Shown piece after piece: positions 46,327-58,600 of a DNA stretch of 60,000 nucleotides. The notes below the pieces were generated by a model, which did no database searches, was not told the DNA's origin, and was given only the letters and a program-made list of their open reading frames with translations. The position numbers and the translations under genes are program-made. Positions within the stretch are counted from its first letter, which is position 1; every line of letters starts with the position of its first letter. The DNA comes from Cryptomeria japonica (taxonomy: Eukaryota > Streptophyta > Pinopsida > Cupressales > Cupressaceae): assembly GCF_030272615.1 (NCBI RefSeq), contig NC_081406.1, positions 459,634,072 through 459,694,071 of the forward strand, written 5' to 3'.

Positions 46327-48596
46327 ATCAGCGGGTGGAAGACATGGGTGGGGGTTTAGTGAGGGAGGGACTCCTTGGATGGTGACTTTACCTCGGCATG
46401 TAGTTGCATTGTAGTCATTCTAGAAATGGGAGGTGGAAGGCATGGCACCCTAAATGACTATCCTAGCAAGATTTGGTCTGCTTTGGGAAGAAGGAGAATT
46501 GACTCCTTGGATGGTTATGACATTGACATGATTGTCTACAGGTTCAATGTGACCTACACAAATTCAAAACCAGTTATGTGATTAGCGTAGTCATAACCCA
46601 TTACATTAGATGATGAGCCTTTTCCTTCATCATGATTCGGGAAGGGTTCCTGGTACATTTTGAGTTTGTCATTGTTATTACTAGGTTTTGCATTTTCTAC
46701 TTCAATCTTACCTCTATCAATGAGATCTTGTATGTAGGTCTTCAGTTTCATACACTTTCGTGTATCATGTCCCTTGATACGATGGTATTCACAATACTCA
46801 TTTTCATTATACCATCTCGGTTTAGGTTGATTGGGGTCAAATGGGCAAGTGATTGGAAAAAATACTACACCTGCTTGGACAAGTTTTTGAAACACCACTT
46901 CAATAGGCTCAGCCAGAGGAGTGAAATCTCTTGGAGTCCTATTATTCGATCGGGGTGGTCATCCCTGGATTGAGACATTGTTGTGAGGTTTTTTGGATTG
47001 ATTTTGGTTGTTGAATTGATGATTGTTGGTGGTGGATTTTGGGGGAGCAGCCATAGTTTGGACCCACTTTGCATCAGTTATGCCATCATTGACCACATTT
47101 TTGTTTTTGGACCAAAATTTTGGCTTGTCATTATAATAAGAGGAAGAACTTTGTGTTGATTTCTGGTAACGTTTCAAGGTTCCTTCCTCCAACAAAACAC
47201 ATTCGAGGGCGAGGCCCTTATCTTTCAATTTTTGGAAGGATTTGGTACATTGAGATATTAAAGGTCTTGAAAGTTTAGGCACCAAGTTCTTTTGGAATAA
47301 TTCAATTTGATGTTGTTCTGGCATGTCCCACTGGAATTTCTTTATAAGATGTCACCATCTTTGTAGGAAATTGGCGAAGGTTTCTTCGGGCCTTTGTTTT
47401 GTATTACATAGGTCCATCATAGAAACATCATTACCCATGTTGCATGCATAGTGGGCCACAAATTTTTCTGCCAAGTCTGGAAAAGAGACAATGGAACCTC
47501 GTGGTAGAGATGAGAACCATGCCAGGGCATCTCCCATGAGACTCTTGGGAAAGAGTCTACAAAGATAAAGGTCACTATAGGAGACTTCATGGCATAAGAT
47601 GTGGAATTCTCGAACATGATCACGTCGGTCTCCTTTGCCTTCATACTTGGTGAATTTAGGAATCTCAAATCCCAGGGGATATGGTGCAACTGATATAGAT
47701 GGATCATAAGGACAAGGGAAAAACTCTTCAAACGAGTAAGTTTTTCTTTTATTAGTCTTTTCTTTCATGTCCTTGATGATATTCTTTATGTCTTGAATTT
47801 CCTTGATGAGGTCTTGTTGTGGACTTTGATATTAATGAATTGTATTTGCCCCAAGAATTGGATGAACCAAAGAAGGTGCACCACCACCAATATATTGATA
47901 TGATGAGGAGGTGGGAATGTGGAATGTGATGACCGATGTTGCTGGGGTTTGAGGGACAGTTGGTTGTCGTCCGCCAACTGTTGTGATAGGATTGAATATG
48001 GCCCGGATAAAATTTGCGACATTGTTGGGAGGAAGGGAAGTTTGTGGAATAGAAATTTGTGGTTGAATAGAAGGAGGTGGTATTGAAGTTTGTTGGAGAA
48101 TGGATGAGATCAGATTTGATAGTGGTATAGATGGTAAGGAGGAAGAAGGTGGGATGGACACCATGGTGGGAGGTACCGCGGGTGGCATTGATTGAGCTTG
48201 GATGATTGATGGGGCTACAATTGATTGAGTTTGAATAGTAGGTGCAGCACTTTGTGTGGGAGCGAGGTCTCCTTGTGGTTGTTGGGTGAGAGCATATCTA
48301 TTAAATTTAGGCGGAAGTTGAGCTCCATGTTCAAGGAGAGTTACTAGAAGTGCAGTAGGATTGTGTTTAATAAACTTTTCTATCATCTCTTGGTTATAAG
48401 AATCCGCTAGGAAAGTTTGCACTTCCGGACAAAGTTCATCTTGGTTAACCATGTCAAGATTTTGACTTTGATCTTGATCGCTAGGTTGCCCACTTTGTGT
48501 ATGATCTTGCGTGGGATCTTCATATAGGACATCAATGTCTGACATGCCATATTGTTGTTCAGCCATCTTTTTCTTTTCGGATCGAGTTGCGACCAT
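46327..48596 (-). pseudogene. M gag
   Basis: Starts at 48596 ('MVATRSEKKKMAEQQ'). A long Pro/Ser/Gln-rich N-terminus comes first, then the gag domain near 47600-47340 ('GDALAWFSSLPRGSIVSFPD', 'RPEETFANFLQRW') and the Cys-His knuckle 'CEYHRIKGHDTRKC' near 46770. Stops in frame: TAA 47832, TGA 47352 and 46959, TAG 46554. The frame stays the same until near 46200, then shifts into the protease frame. Confidence 0.85.
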
Positions 48597-48608
48597 ACAC
48601 GATATTTG

Positions 48609-49103
48609 TGATGAAAAGACATAGGAAAAATGTGATGAAAGGACTTAAGAAATTTGTGATGAAAGGATTTAAGAAATTTGAAGATGAAAGGACTTAAGAA
48701 ATTTGTGATGAAAGGATTTAAGAAATTTTAGGATGAAAGGACTTAAGAAATTTGTGATGAAAGGATTTAAGAAATTTGAGGATGAAAGGACTTAAGAAAT
48801 TTGTGATGAAAGGATTTAAGGATTTTGAGGATGAAAAGACTTGAGAAATTTGTGATGAAAGGATTTGAGAAATTTCAGGATAAAAAGACCTAAGAAATTT
48901 GTGATGAAAGGATTTAAGAAATTTGTGATGAAAGGACTTGAGAAATTTGTGATGAAAGGATTTAAGAAATTTGTGATGAAAGGACTTGAGAAATTTGTGA
49001 TGAAAGGATTTAAGAAAATTGAGGATGAAAGGATTTGAGAAATTTGTGATGAAAGGATTTAAGAAAATTGAGGATGAAAGGATTTAAGAAATTTGAGGAT
49101 GAT
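48609..49103. repeat. 24-bp minisatellite upstream of M gag, about 20 copies
   Basis: Plus-strand unit GATGAAAGGATTTAAGAAATTTGT, with TTT/CTT alternation and occasional 'GAGGAT' variants. It starts within about 15 bases of the gag start on the minus strand. Unit length is a multiple of three, but no supported frame runs through it. Confidence 0.9.
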
Positions 49104-49294
49104 TGATGAAGAAGGTATGGTAGTGATGGTTTAGAAGAAACTTGATAACTAGGTTGTCTTTGACATGAATATGACTTAATGGAGGATCGATTTGAATGGC
49201 AAGTTATATGAAGGGATATGACCACCCTGATTTGGACGATAGTTGGTGTTTCAAAGGACAAACTTGAATGTTGATGGAGATGACAGACTCTTAG
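49104..49294 (-). other. M leader segment below the solo LTR
   Basis: Non-coding. It ends in CTTAG, the candidate target duplication of the solo LTR. Confidence 0.5.
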
Positions 49295-50420
49295 TGAAGA
49301 GGGGAAAATAGATTTGAAAGGTAAACTGATCAAAACATAACAAAATAAACATGTAGAATGCTAAAATATCATTAAAAGACCATTTCACCTTGCTATTTTA
49401 CCTTCTCCTTCGGATTGAGCTTGATGAAGTGAAGGCGCCCCTTGATAATGCTCCACTTGATGTGCTCCTTTGATTGATGGATGTGGATGGCTCTCCAATG
49501 TTGTGCACAAATGGAATGGATTTGAAAAATGATAAGATTGAGATGATCAAGTTGCCAAGATGATTTCCTGGGCTCAAAAGGGCAGCATAAACTTACTGGA
49601 TTTCGAGATGTTTTGAATGAAGGGATGGAACCCTATTTTATAGGAAGAGGAGAGGAAAATGGATGGCTAGGATGAATTCAAGATTAAGGGCTAAGATTTA
49701 CTTGTGAGCTCACACAAGGTCCAAGAGAGGGTGTGGAGACCAAGAAATATGCCTTAAAGGCATTTCGTATCTCTACACTCTACAAGATGCATTGGAGGAA
49801 TTAAAAATTCCCCAAAAATGGATATTATGGGGATTAGAAGAATAAAAAGGAATTAAAAATTCTTTGGGAGAGGGAAATGCCTAGAGGAATGTGTGATTTC
49901 AAAAATCTTACATTCATCTAGAAAAAGAGCATTTAAAGCTAGTGGCTGGATGAAAGGACAAAGAGTTGACTTTGTGGCTAATCATGATGATTAGCCATTA
50001 ATGACAAATTAGGAGGGGGATTAGAGGAAATGTTAGGTGGGATTTATATTTGTAGGAGAATTTGACTAGGAGAGAGAATGAGTGGAGGGAATAAAAAATT
50101 AGAAGAATAATGTTAAGTGAGTTTAAGGAGTTTCTAGAATAATTTATTAGGTTAATGATGAATTAAGAAGATGATTTGTAGGAATCATGTAGGTTAACTA
50201 ATTAATTGGAATTAATTAGCGAAGAGGAAGATTTGTGAGGATTTGATTTTTTAGAAGAATAAAGAAAGGGATTGATTTATTAAATAAATCAATCATATGA
50301 TATAGTGACAATATTAATTATATTTAATTAATATTGAGAAGAATTTTAATTAACATAATTAATTAATTAATTATGTGAGGAATTAAAAATAATTAAAATA
50401 ATTATTTTTAAGTGTCTACA
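49295..50420 (-). repeat. Solo LTR of M family
   Basis: The minus strand starts TGTAGACACTTAAAAATA and ends CCCCTCTTCA, like the M 3' LTR throughout. No primer site follows its inner end, so it is not the 5' LTR of M. The flanks CTTAG (49290-49294) and CTTAA (50421-50425) match at four of five bases, as expected for a separate insertion reduced to a solo LTR. TATA box is at 49635-49642 on the minus strand. Confidence 0.75.
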
Positions 50421-51974
50421 CTTAACTTCTCTCTTAGGCTTATGAAAAATGGGACAGACAGAGTTTTGACGCAATTTTGGACTTTGTGTGGGTAATGACC
50501 TGGACAATTGTTTGTGTCTTGATAAATGTTTTTGCAAAGTGTTTGGGGATAGTGATGTGTTTTTAGTCTACTCTTGGAAAGTATGTATCAAACAAAGGAA
50601 ACACAGTGATCAAATGCATAATATATCAAAGACACTCATGCTCATATACAACATTCTTAAGGCTAGCAAGGACAATAGTCATTGAATCCCAATTGGTTTC
50701 CCATCTACGCTTACCCAGAGTGGACACTTAGATGCTTGACCCCACTGGCTCCCCTCCATGGCACTCACTTCTCGGGGCAGCCAAGCATCAATTCCCATGA
50801 AAACTCCGCATGGCAAACTTTGTGTCTCTACTAAGGGTCATAAGAATATGGGCCGTTTCAGAGGTCCAACCTCCTACACCAATGACTAGAAGGTTTTTGG
50901 CCACTATGAACAAGGTGTTTAGTAAGTCTTCCCATTAGGAGCTACCCTTCGAAGTTGCACAAGCGCAATTGAGGCCTATAGCCCAACGAAGCACCAAGAA
51001 CCTAGTAGTCATGCAAGCGTGATTGAGATCTCTAGGATCCTACTAAGCACCCAATGTGAGAGTGAACTCTCATATAGCCCCAACCATTAACCCTTCCATA
51101 GTCAATGGCCTATTTATTATAGTGATTTGGGAACCCTAGATCCGGGTGTACTCACTTGAGTCGTTCCCCTCTTACCTTCTCAAAGTGCAAGTTGGGAGGG
51201 CAGGCCCGCTAGAGGTAAACACACAATCAAACAAGAAAAGGTTGGAGGGTCTGGATTTCTGATCGTCTAGTAAGACGAGAGCATACTTTCCTACCTTTAC
51301 GCTTTTCTTAAAGACACATAAGACAATGATTCATTCCATTTTAATTAATATCTAGGTGCCTAATTTAAATAAATGCACAATATTTGGTTGAATCAGCTAG
51401 GCAACCTGCAAAACCACTTGATTAGTAGTTTGAAAAATGGAGTCTTCAAAAAGCGTCCTGCAAAACAACTTGATTAGTACTTTGGAAAAACAGAGTCTTC
51501 AACAAGCGTCCTGCAAAAAACAATAAAATGACAAAAATATTAAATTTTTTTTATTTTTTGGGAATGAATAGAAAAACATAAATAAATTTTTTTTTAGTAA
51601 TGACAAATGTGGATTTGAAGAAAACTTTGATGGGTAAATGGGGTTTGACTAGGTTTTTGCCACTTTCCAAGGGATAGGCAAGCGAAAAATGGGGATTTTG
51701 GAGGAGAGATGAAGGAATGGGAAAATTTGTCCAAGAGGGACAAAGAAGCAAAAGTTGGAGATGGATAATATGAGAAAAATTTGGAGGTGATTGGATAAAA
51801 GGGGAAGGAGTTATGAAAAACCCTAAAAATAGAGAAATATGAGATTTTGGGCTTAAAAAAGTGCATTTTTTGGATAAGGCCTCCAAAGAAGGAAATGTGG
51901 AAAATGGCAATGCAGAGAATCTGGTGAAGTTTGGAGGAAAATGGAGTCGAGATAAAGAAGATATGGTGAAAAAA
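50421..51974 (-). other. M leader
   Basis: Non-coding. The part from about 50710 to 51010 matches the T1 leader (3960-4290). Short direct repeats near 51400-51520 share 'CGTCCTGCAAAAC' and 'TTGATTAGTA'. Open frames here do not resemble proteins. Confidence 0.6.
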
Positions 51975-52086
51975 TAGAATTTAACAGAGCAAATAGAAAC
52001 CCTAGATTTAACAGAGCAGACAAAAACCCTGGATTTAACAGAGCAGACAGAAACCCTGGATTTAACAGAGCAGACAAAAACCCTAG
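51975..52086. repeat. 27-bp tandem repeat, four copies
   Basis: Unit GATTTAACAGAGCAGACAAAAACCCTG with a few changes per copy. It ends exactly where X2 begins, so it marks the edge of the M leader and the probable deletion breakpoint. Confidence 0.85.
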
Positions 52087-54060
52087 ATTTTTGACCTATA
52101 CTGCCTCTCGCTTTCCATTTTAAGTCATGTTGGCTTCATTTCTTCCCTATTATTTTTTTGAGGTTCCATTTTGACCTCTTATTTAACCCCATAGTGTCGC
52201 ATTCATTCCTTCTCTGTCCGATGACTTGCTTTGACCTAATTTACCTATTATTGCTTGGTTTTATCCAATATGACCTAATTTTCCAATCTTTGCTCAAATC
52301 TTTCCATTTTTTGTTTGAAACTTCCCAATTCTTTCTAAATTCACCTATTTTGACCAAAATTGACTTAATTTTACCTAATTAAGGTCTTTGAGCATCAGGT
52401 TGACTAATTGCCCTTTTAGGTTTAATTAATTCTTTAATTAATTAAGCCTCTTCTTACTAATTCTTCTTTAAATCTTTCATCATTTAATCAAACATTTCCC
52501 TTTTTAATAATAACTAAATAATATTAAATAATTTAATTAATTTTGATTCATCGCCATTATTAAATAATTTTAATTATTTAATTAAAAAATTTCATTTCTA
52601 ATGCCTTATAGTTGAATAATTTATTTGAATTATTCAATTAGCTAAGTATGTCATCAAAATTAAATGAATATCTTTATTTATTTAATTTTCCAATTATATT
52701 CTCATATGAGGATAATATCTTCTTTTTTAATTATTACTTGCAGAATATCCTCCTAATTTTTTAAAATGGTGATATCATCTTGGATATTTATGAGATTTCT
52801 CTTTGATTTTTGAAAATTGTGTTTTTTGGAAATATGTTATTATATCTTCTTTTTTTTTTTTTTTCAAAAATGAGGTATGTGTTGGGACTTCAAAATATTG
52901 GTCAAATTTTGAAGACCCGGGTTCAAAATTTTGCTAAATGCATTCATAATTGCCTTGTAGAACAGACCTTAGTAGCTCAGTTTGTGAGCTCATATTTTTG
53001 CACCAGTGAAATGTCATGTAAAATCCTCTTGAGAGATTGTTATACACCTTGAAAAGATGTCATTATTCCATTTTCATCTTTCCTAGACCAGATTTGATGT
53101 GTTTGTGAAGTCTCCTTTGAAGGTCTTGAGGTTAGGGTTGTTGTTTGCACCTTTTGCACATTTCTGAGTAACTCACTTTGAGCAGTTGTATATTCATGTC
53201 AAATGATCGCCATGCCAGAAAAATATTTTCTTGTGATTGTGTACTATTTATTGAAGCCCCATGATCTGTTTGACAGGATTTCCAAGTTGATTGCAATTGC
53301 AAAAGGTTCAGTTTTGCAAACTGGACTGTGTCAAACAGCAGTCGGGAGCCTTCTTTGTGAATTTTTATTTCACATCTAGTTGACTTGATTTTCAAAGTGG
53401 TTGTACCCTATGACTATCTATAAAATTATTTTCTATTTTCCTAGTTTATAGTCCCCCAACTCCTCGTTTGATCAATTTTTCAGATCCCATTCCAAATGAA
53501 CTTTTTTAGGGTTTCATGATCAGGCATGCTCGATTTTTTAGAGGCAACTTTGAAGGTTAATATTTTTCACATGTGACCTAATCAGGTCAAACCCTCATCC
53601 ACACCTATTCATGGTAACTTGATGTACTAGCATGCCAAGTGGCAGCTCATGAGATGAAAAATTTGATATTCTTACAACTTAGGTTTTTGATGGTACTCAA
53701 GTTGATTTATCAGGTTTAACTTTAGATAAATCTGAGTAGGCGACTTTGAAGGTTAATATATTTTTCCTCAGTTGTCATTTTGATGATACATCTGATTCCT
53801 TGGATTATTTGTATTACATTCAATCACTGTGCCAGTGTGCGGACCCTAATTAGGTGTTTTGATCAATTTTTGAAGTTGATTCCAAGGGCTACTCAGGTGT
53901 TTTCAACAAAATTTCAAAGTTGCAAAATGCCAAGTTTGATGACCACACATTCAATTTCTCACATCCCGGATGCATCCACTTAGTGTTTTAGAGAATTTCT
54001 CCAAGTTCAATTGCCCAAAAATAAAAAAAATTCTTAGTCGGACCCACCTAGGGCCTGACA
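52087..54060. repeat. X2: second copy of the large LTR-like repeat
   Basis: 52087-53283 repeats 36913-38108 closely in the same orientation. It then continues to 54060, ending GGGCCTGACA. Read on the minus strand it starts TGTCAGGCCCTAGGTGGG, a typical LTR start. Non-coding throughout. No matching target duplication with X1 was found. Confidence 0.55.
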
Positions 54061-54690
54061 GTTGATGAAGCCCAAAGATGCAGAATAAAGTTCATTAAGA
54101 AAATATATTATTTAAATCATTCCAATTTAAATAATGTTGTATATGGTATTGGTTCAAATAAAGACACAAACAAAATAAATTAAATCACTTGCGCAGTTTA
54201 ATTTGAGTGGCGAAACAAGCAAGATTATTCAAATCATTGAAAATGATATATTTAATCATTATTAAATGATTTACTAGAATATTGTTAAGAATTTTATACG
54301 AGAAATGAGATCAATGATGAATATACATGTTTCAATGATTTGGTAAAAGTAAAAATATATAATTTTACTAGAATATTGTTAAAAAATTTATACGAGAAAT
54401 GAGATCAATGATTAACATACATTTTTCAATGATTTGTTAAAAGTAAAAATATATAATAAGGTTCCAATATGTTCAATCATCCAACAAATGACGAAGCATC
54501 CATCGTGAATGGTGGGCCCTTTCTTTGGAGGCATCATTGGAGAAAAATAATTGAAACTTTTTACAAGTTTATTATCCCGCAACATGTAATATGAATGCCA
54601 AGGTGTATTGTGAGATAATAAGCATTAATTTTTTATTATCCCGTACTTAGTATCAAAGCGAGTAAAGAACCATGTGCGATAAGGGATGGG
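54061..54690. other. AT-rich flank with a 94-bp tandem duplication
   Basis: 'TTACTAGAATATTGTTAA' starts at 54271 and again at 54365, and the roughly 94-bp unit is repeated with few changes to about 54458. No gene is seen. It ends in ATGGG before the CH1 LTR. Confidence 0.7.
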
Positions 54691-55533
54691 TGTCACGGGG
54701 CTAGGTTTTCCCATGCGGCACCGACGATCTTTACGGTACTTGTCTGTGAGATCCAAGCACTTCCAAGAACTCAGACTACGCCTGTAAGCACTCCCAAGCT
54801 CCACAACCTGCACACACACACTTGCACAACACGTACAAACTTGCACAGCGGAATCTTTACACAATAACACAATGTTGGGGCAATAAGATAGCTTTATTGA
54901 TCTGAAGAATGGCCCCTAGCCCGGTCTACAAACAATTCCAACTATATCGTTGGTCACTACCCCGAGTACTTCCCCAGCACTCGATTACAAGTTCCTGCCC
55001 CCTGGATCAACGTCCACTCTTGAAACACCGGTACAAACACCACTGCACCTCACCCCTGGCTGTAGCTTCTCACGTAAACTCCTGATCCACAAAGACCCTG
55101 TCTCCTTTGGAACTCAACCTGACGCACCACTGACTCTCTCGTGAGCCCGCGATGGCTTACCCAGTACAAGACCCAGGCCCCCTCCCTAAACGGGGACTCC
55201 AAGTCGCTCTGCTACTCTGCTGCTGCTCCTACTTCACCTCTGCTCTGCAATCGCTCTGAACACCTTTGCTTGCTGGAATGCTATTTTGGTCCTCCTTGGA
55301 TTTCTCCACCATGTACCTTCGCCTGTGGAAAGTAAAGCACAATGTAGATACGTTCTCTCATGAACGGTTGGGGTACTCTGCTTCCCCCTATATAAGTTTT
55401 TCGTCAAGTTCTCACACATCTGAAGCTTGGCAATAAACATATGTCCGTCACCACAACTTCCACCTGCTGAGAATAACAAGGGACTTATAACCCCAGAAGC
55501 ATACTGGTCTCCCCAAGACAGCAGCCCCTTACA
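54691..55533 (-). repeat. CH1 3' LTR
   Basis: The minus strand starts TGTAAGGGGCTGCTG and ends CCCGTGACA. A TATATA word lies at 55389-55394. The boundaries follow from the purine tract and TG/CA ends. The partner LTR is not in the window. Confidence 0.75.
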
Positions 55534-55546
55534 TCCTCCCCCACTT
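55534..55546 (-). other. CH1 polypurine tract
   Basis: Minus strand AAGTGGGGGAGGA directly before the LTR. Confidence 0.85.
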
Positions 55547-55621
55547 AAAATAGGCGACGTCCTCGACGCCGGCAACACAGTCCCAGACTTATGCTGCAGA
55601 GGCCCCCAACTTTGTTTACAC

Positions 55622-58600
55622 TTAGAAGGGGAGGCTGGAGTTCCTCTCCAAGAACTCCAAAACCTTGGCTTCATATTTCCAGAGGTTCTCAGCCTTCTCC
55701 CAAGTCGCCTCTTCTCGAGACTGGCCCTGCCAATGAACTAAGAACTCCTTCCACTTCCTGTTTCCAAATCCTCTCTCCTTTACAGCGATCACTTCCTCCA
55801 CATCTAGTCCCGGCCTGTCCTTGACAAATGCTGGTCCTTGGGTTGGTATGTTCCTACTGTTGTCCTCTTTATCATGATGATACAGACGGAGTTGGCTGAC
55901 ATGGAAAACATTGTGGACTCTAAGATGCATCGGTAACTTCATCTTGTATGCAACTTTCCCAATCCGCCCTGCGATTGTGAATGGTCCGTCAAACCTGCGA
56001 CCAAGTGATGCACTCAACCCCTTGGGTGTCTTAAACTGAACTGGGTCCATCCTGAGAAAGACCTTGTCACCAACTTTGAACTCCACATTGCTCCTCCCTG
56101 AGTCTGCATAATGCTTCATTCTTTCTGTGGCCTTGACCAAGTTATGCCTCGCATGATCCACTCGATCTTGCCACTCCTTCAACCTATCTTTTGCATCTGG
56201 ATAGTCCCCGACATATCCACTCAAAACAGTATGAGGATTCAGTGGGTGCTGACCTATAGCCAATTCAAAAGGTGAATACTGACTCGATGCACTCTTCTGC
56301 ATGTTGTAGCTAAACTGCGCTGGGTCCAACAACTTTGGCCAGTTGGATTGGTCCGACCAAACAAAGTGCCTCAGATAGTCCTCTAGGACCCCATTAATCC
56401 TTTCAGTCTATCCATCTGTCTCCGAGTGATGACTCGTCAACATGAGCAACTTTGTCCCTATTAGCTTGAACATCTCCTTCCAGAAATTGCTGGTAAAGCG
56501 GGCATCCCTATCACTAATGATACTCAACGGAACACCCCAATACTTCACAACATTCCTGAAAAAGTAGTCGGCAACGTCCTCGGCTCTGCACGGTGCCTTG
56601 CATGGTACAAAAATAGCATACTTCAAGAACCTGTCAACCACGACCATGATACTACTGTACCCGTCCACTTCTGGCAACCCTGTGATGAAATCCATACTCA
56701 CGCTTGCCCATGGTCTTACTGGCATGGGTAAGGGCTACAACAAACCTCCTGGAGATTTAGTTACCGCCTTATCCTGTTGACATATGAGACAGCTCCTGAC
56801 ATACTCATCCACATCTTTCCTAATGTTCTGCCAGTAGAAGCCTCTCTCAAGCAATGCAAGGGTTCTCTTCTGTCCTGGATGGCCTGCCCACAGACTATCA
56901 TGACATTTGTTGAGAACATCCCTCCTCACATTCTTCCACTTCGGAAGGTAAACTTGATCCTGGGTGAACAACAACAACCCATCCTTGATGCTGAACTTCC
57001 GAGTCCTACCCTCCTTAGCCTGTTTGTACAGCTCTGCCGCCTGAAGATCCATCAGGTACCCCTCCTTGATAGACTCCAACACCTTGCTAGATAGTTCCAC
57101 TCGGCTAGCCTCGGGCTGTGCCTCCTGGTCCCCTTCAATAGCAGCTAACTGTCCCTTCCTTCTTAGAGCATCCGCTACAACATTCTTCTTTCCTGGGTTG
57201 TAGAGAATCTCAAAATCAAACTCTGCTAAGAACTCTTGCCACCTGGCTTGCTTTGGAGTGAGCTTCGCCTGAGTCTTAAAATATGTTGAGGAAACATTGT
57301 CTGTCTTTGCCACAAACCGTGTTCCCAAGAGATAGTGCCTCCAAGTCCAAAGACAATGAATGATCTCGGTCATCTCCTTCTCATGGGCAGGGTAATTCCT
57401 CTCCCTATCCTACAACTTTCTTGACTCATAAGCCACTGGATGTCCATCCTGCATCAACACCCCTCTGACTGCAAAGTCCGAAGCATCGCTTTGAACCTTG
57501 AATGGCCTCGTGAAATCAGGCAATGCCAACACTGGCGCTGACGTGAGTCTCTCCTTGAGTGTCTCAAAGGACGTCTGACACTTGTCTGACCACTTCCACT
57601 TTCGGTCCTTCTTTAGAAGTTCTGTTAAGGGCACTGCACATCTAGAAAACCCTTCAACAAACCTCCTGTAGTAATTCACCAAACCGAGAAATGACCTCAC
57701 TTCATGAATATTCTACAAGGGTTCCCAATCTCGGATTGCTCTTAGTTTCTCTAGATTTGGACGAATGAAACCTTTTCCAATAATATGCCCCAAGAAGTGC
57801 ACCTCTTCCTGAGCAAATGCACATTTCTCCTTCTTGACAAAAAGCTTGTTCTCCCGGAGCAACTAAAATACTTCTGCCAAGTGTTGCTTGTGCTCCTCCA
57901 TGTTCTTACTGTAGACTAGTATATCGTCCAGATACACCACCAGAGACTTATCCAACAAAGGTCGGAACACATCATTCATGAGTGTACAAAATGTTGCGGG
58001 TGCATTGCATAGCCCAAACGACATCACCATGAACTCATATGACCCATACCTAGTCACACATGGAACCTTCTCCTCGTCTCCCACTACAATCCTCACTTGA
58101 TAGTAGCCCTGCTTAAGATCAAGCTTACTGAAGACCTTTGCCCTAGACAATCGGTCAAAACAATCAGCAATAAGAGGAAGGGGATACTTATTTTTGATGG
58201 TCAACTTGTTCAGGGCCCTGAAGTCGATACATAACCTCAATGTTCCATCTTTCTTTTTCTGAAACAACACGGGTGCCCCATACAGAGAACGAGATGGCTT
58301 GATGTAACCCGCCTCAAGCAGCTCCTCCAACTGCCTGTTCAGTTCTACCATCTCGGGACCAGATAACTTGTACGGAGCCTGTGCTGGTGGCTTTGCCCCT
58401 GGTACCAATTCAATCTTGTGATCTACAGTTCTCCTCTCTGGGAGTTGAGCGGGTAGCTTGACTGGCATAGTGTCCTCAAACTCCAGAATGACTTCCTCTA
58501 CTTTAGGTGGAATGGGTGTCTCCTGCACATCTTCAAGTTCATCTGAACCTCGAAGTAGCGCTACCAAAAACATCGGTTCCTTACCATGCTTCTTGGCCAC

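Larger units (their letters stand above)
38109..52086 (-). mobile_element. M: Tat-type Ty3/gypsy element with dual RNase H, 5' LTR missing
   Basis: Minus-strand order: leader (52086-48597, interrupted by a solo LTR), gag, protease, reverse transcriptase, RNase H, second (archaeal-type) RNase H, integrase, minisatellite, purine tract, 3' LTR (39218-38109). The lower flank is TTTCC (38104-38108). The 5' LTR and primer site are absent, and the leader joins X2 at 52087. Dual RNase H places it in the Tat group. Stops and two frameshifts disable it. Confidence 0.8.

Noticed and set aside
39440-49103. Regularly spaced repeats resembling a CRISPR array
   Set aside because: The repeats are tandem minisatellites in a plant retrotransposon. 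The intervening sequence is itself repetitive, and no cas genes exist.
49295-50420. Taken at first as the 5' LTR of M
   Set aside because: No primer site lies inside its inner end, and it has its own near-matching CTTAG/CTTAA flanks, so a solo LTR fits better.
51550-52077. Minus-strand frames with repeated 'ALLNPGFLS' units
   Set aside because: They come from the 27-bp tandem repeat and AT-rich leader of M. No family resemblance and no conserved start.
35679-54060. X1 and X2 as the two LTRs of one complete element
   Set aside because: Outer flanks (CTAAT and GTTGA) do not match, each copy is incomplete at a different side, and no primer site or purine tract is adjacent.
54950-55500. Several plus- and minus-strand open frames of 60-146 codons
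   Set aside because: They lie within the CH1 LTR and next to it, overlap each other, and arise from its GC-rich, stop-poor sequence.
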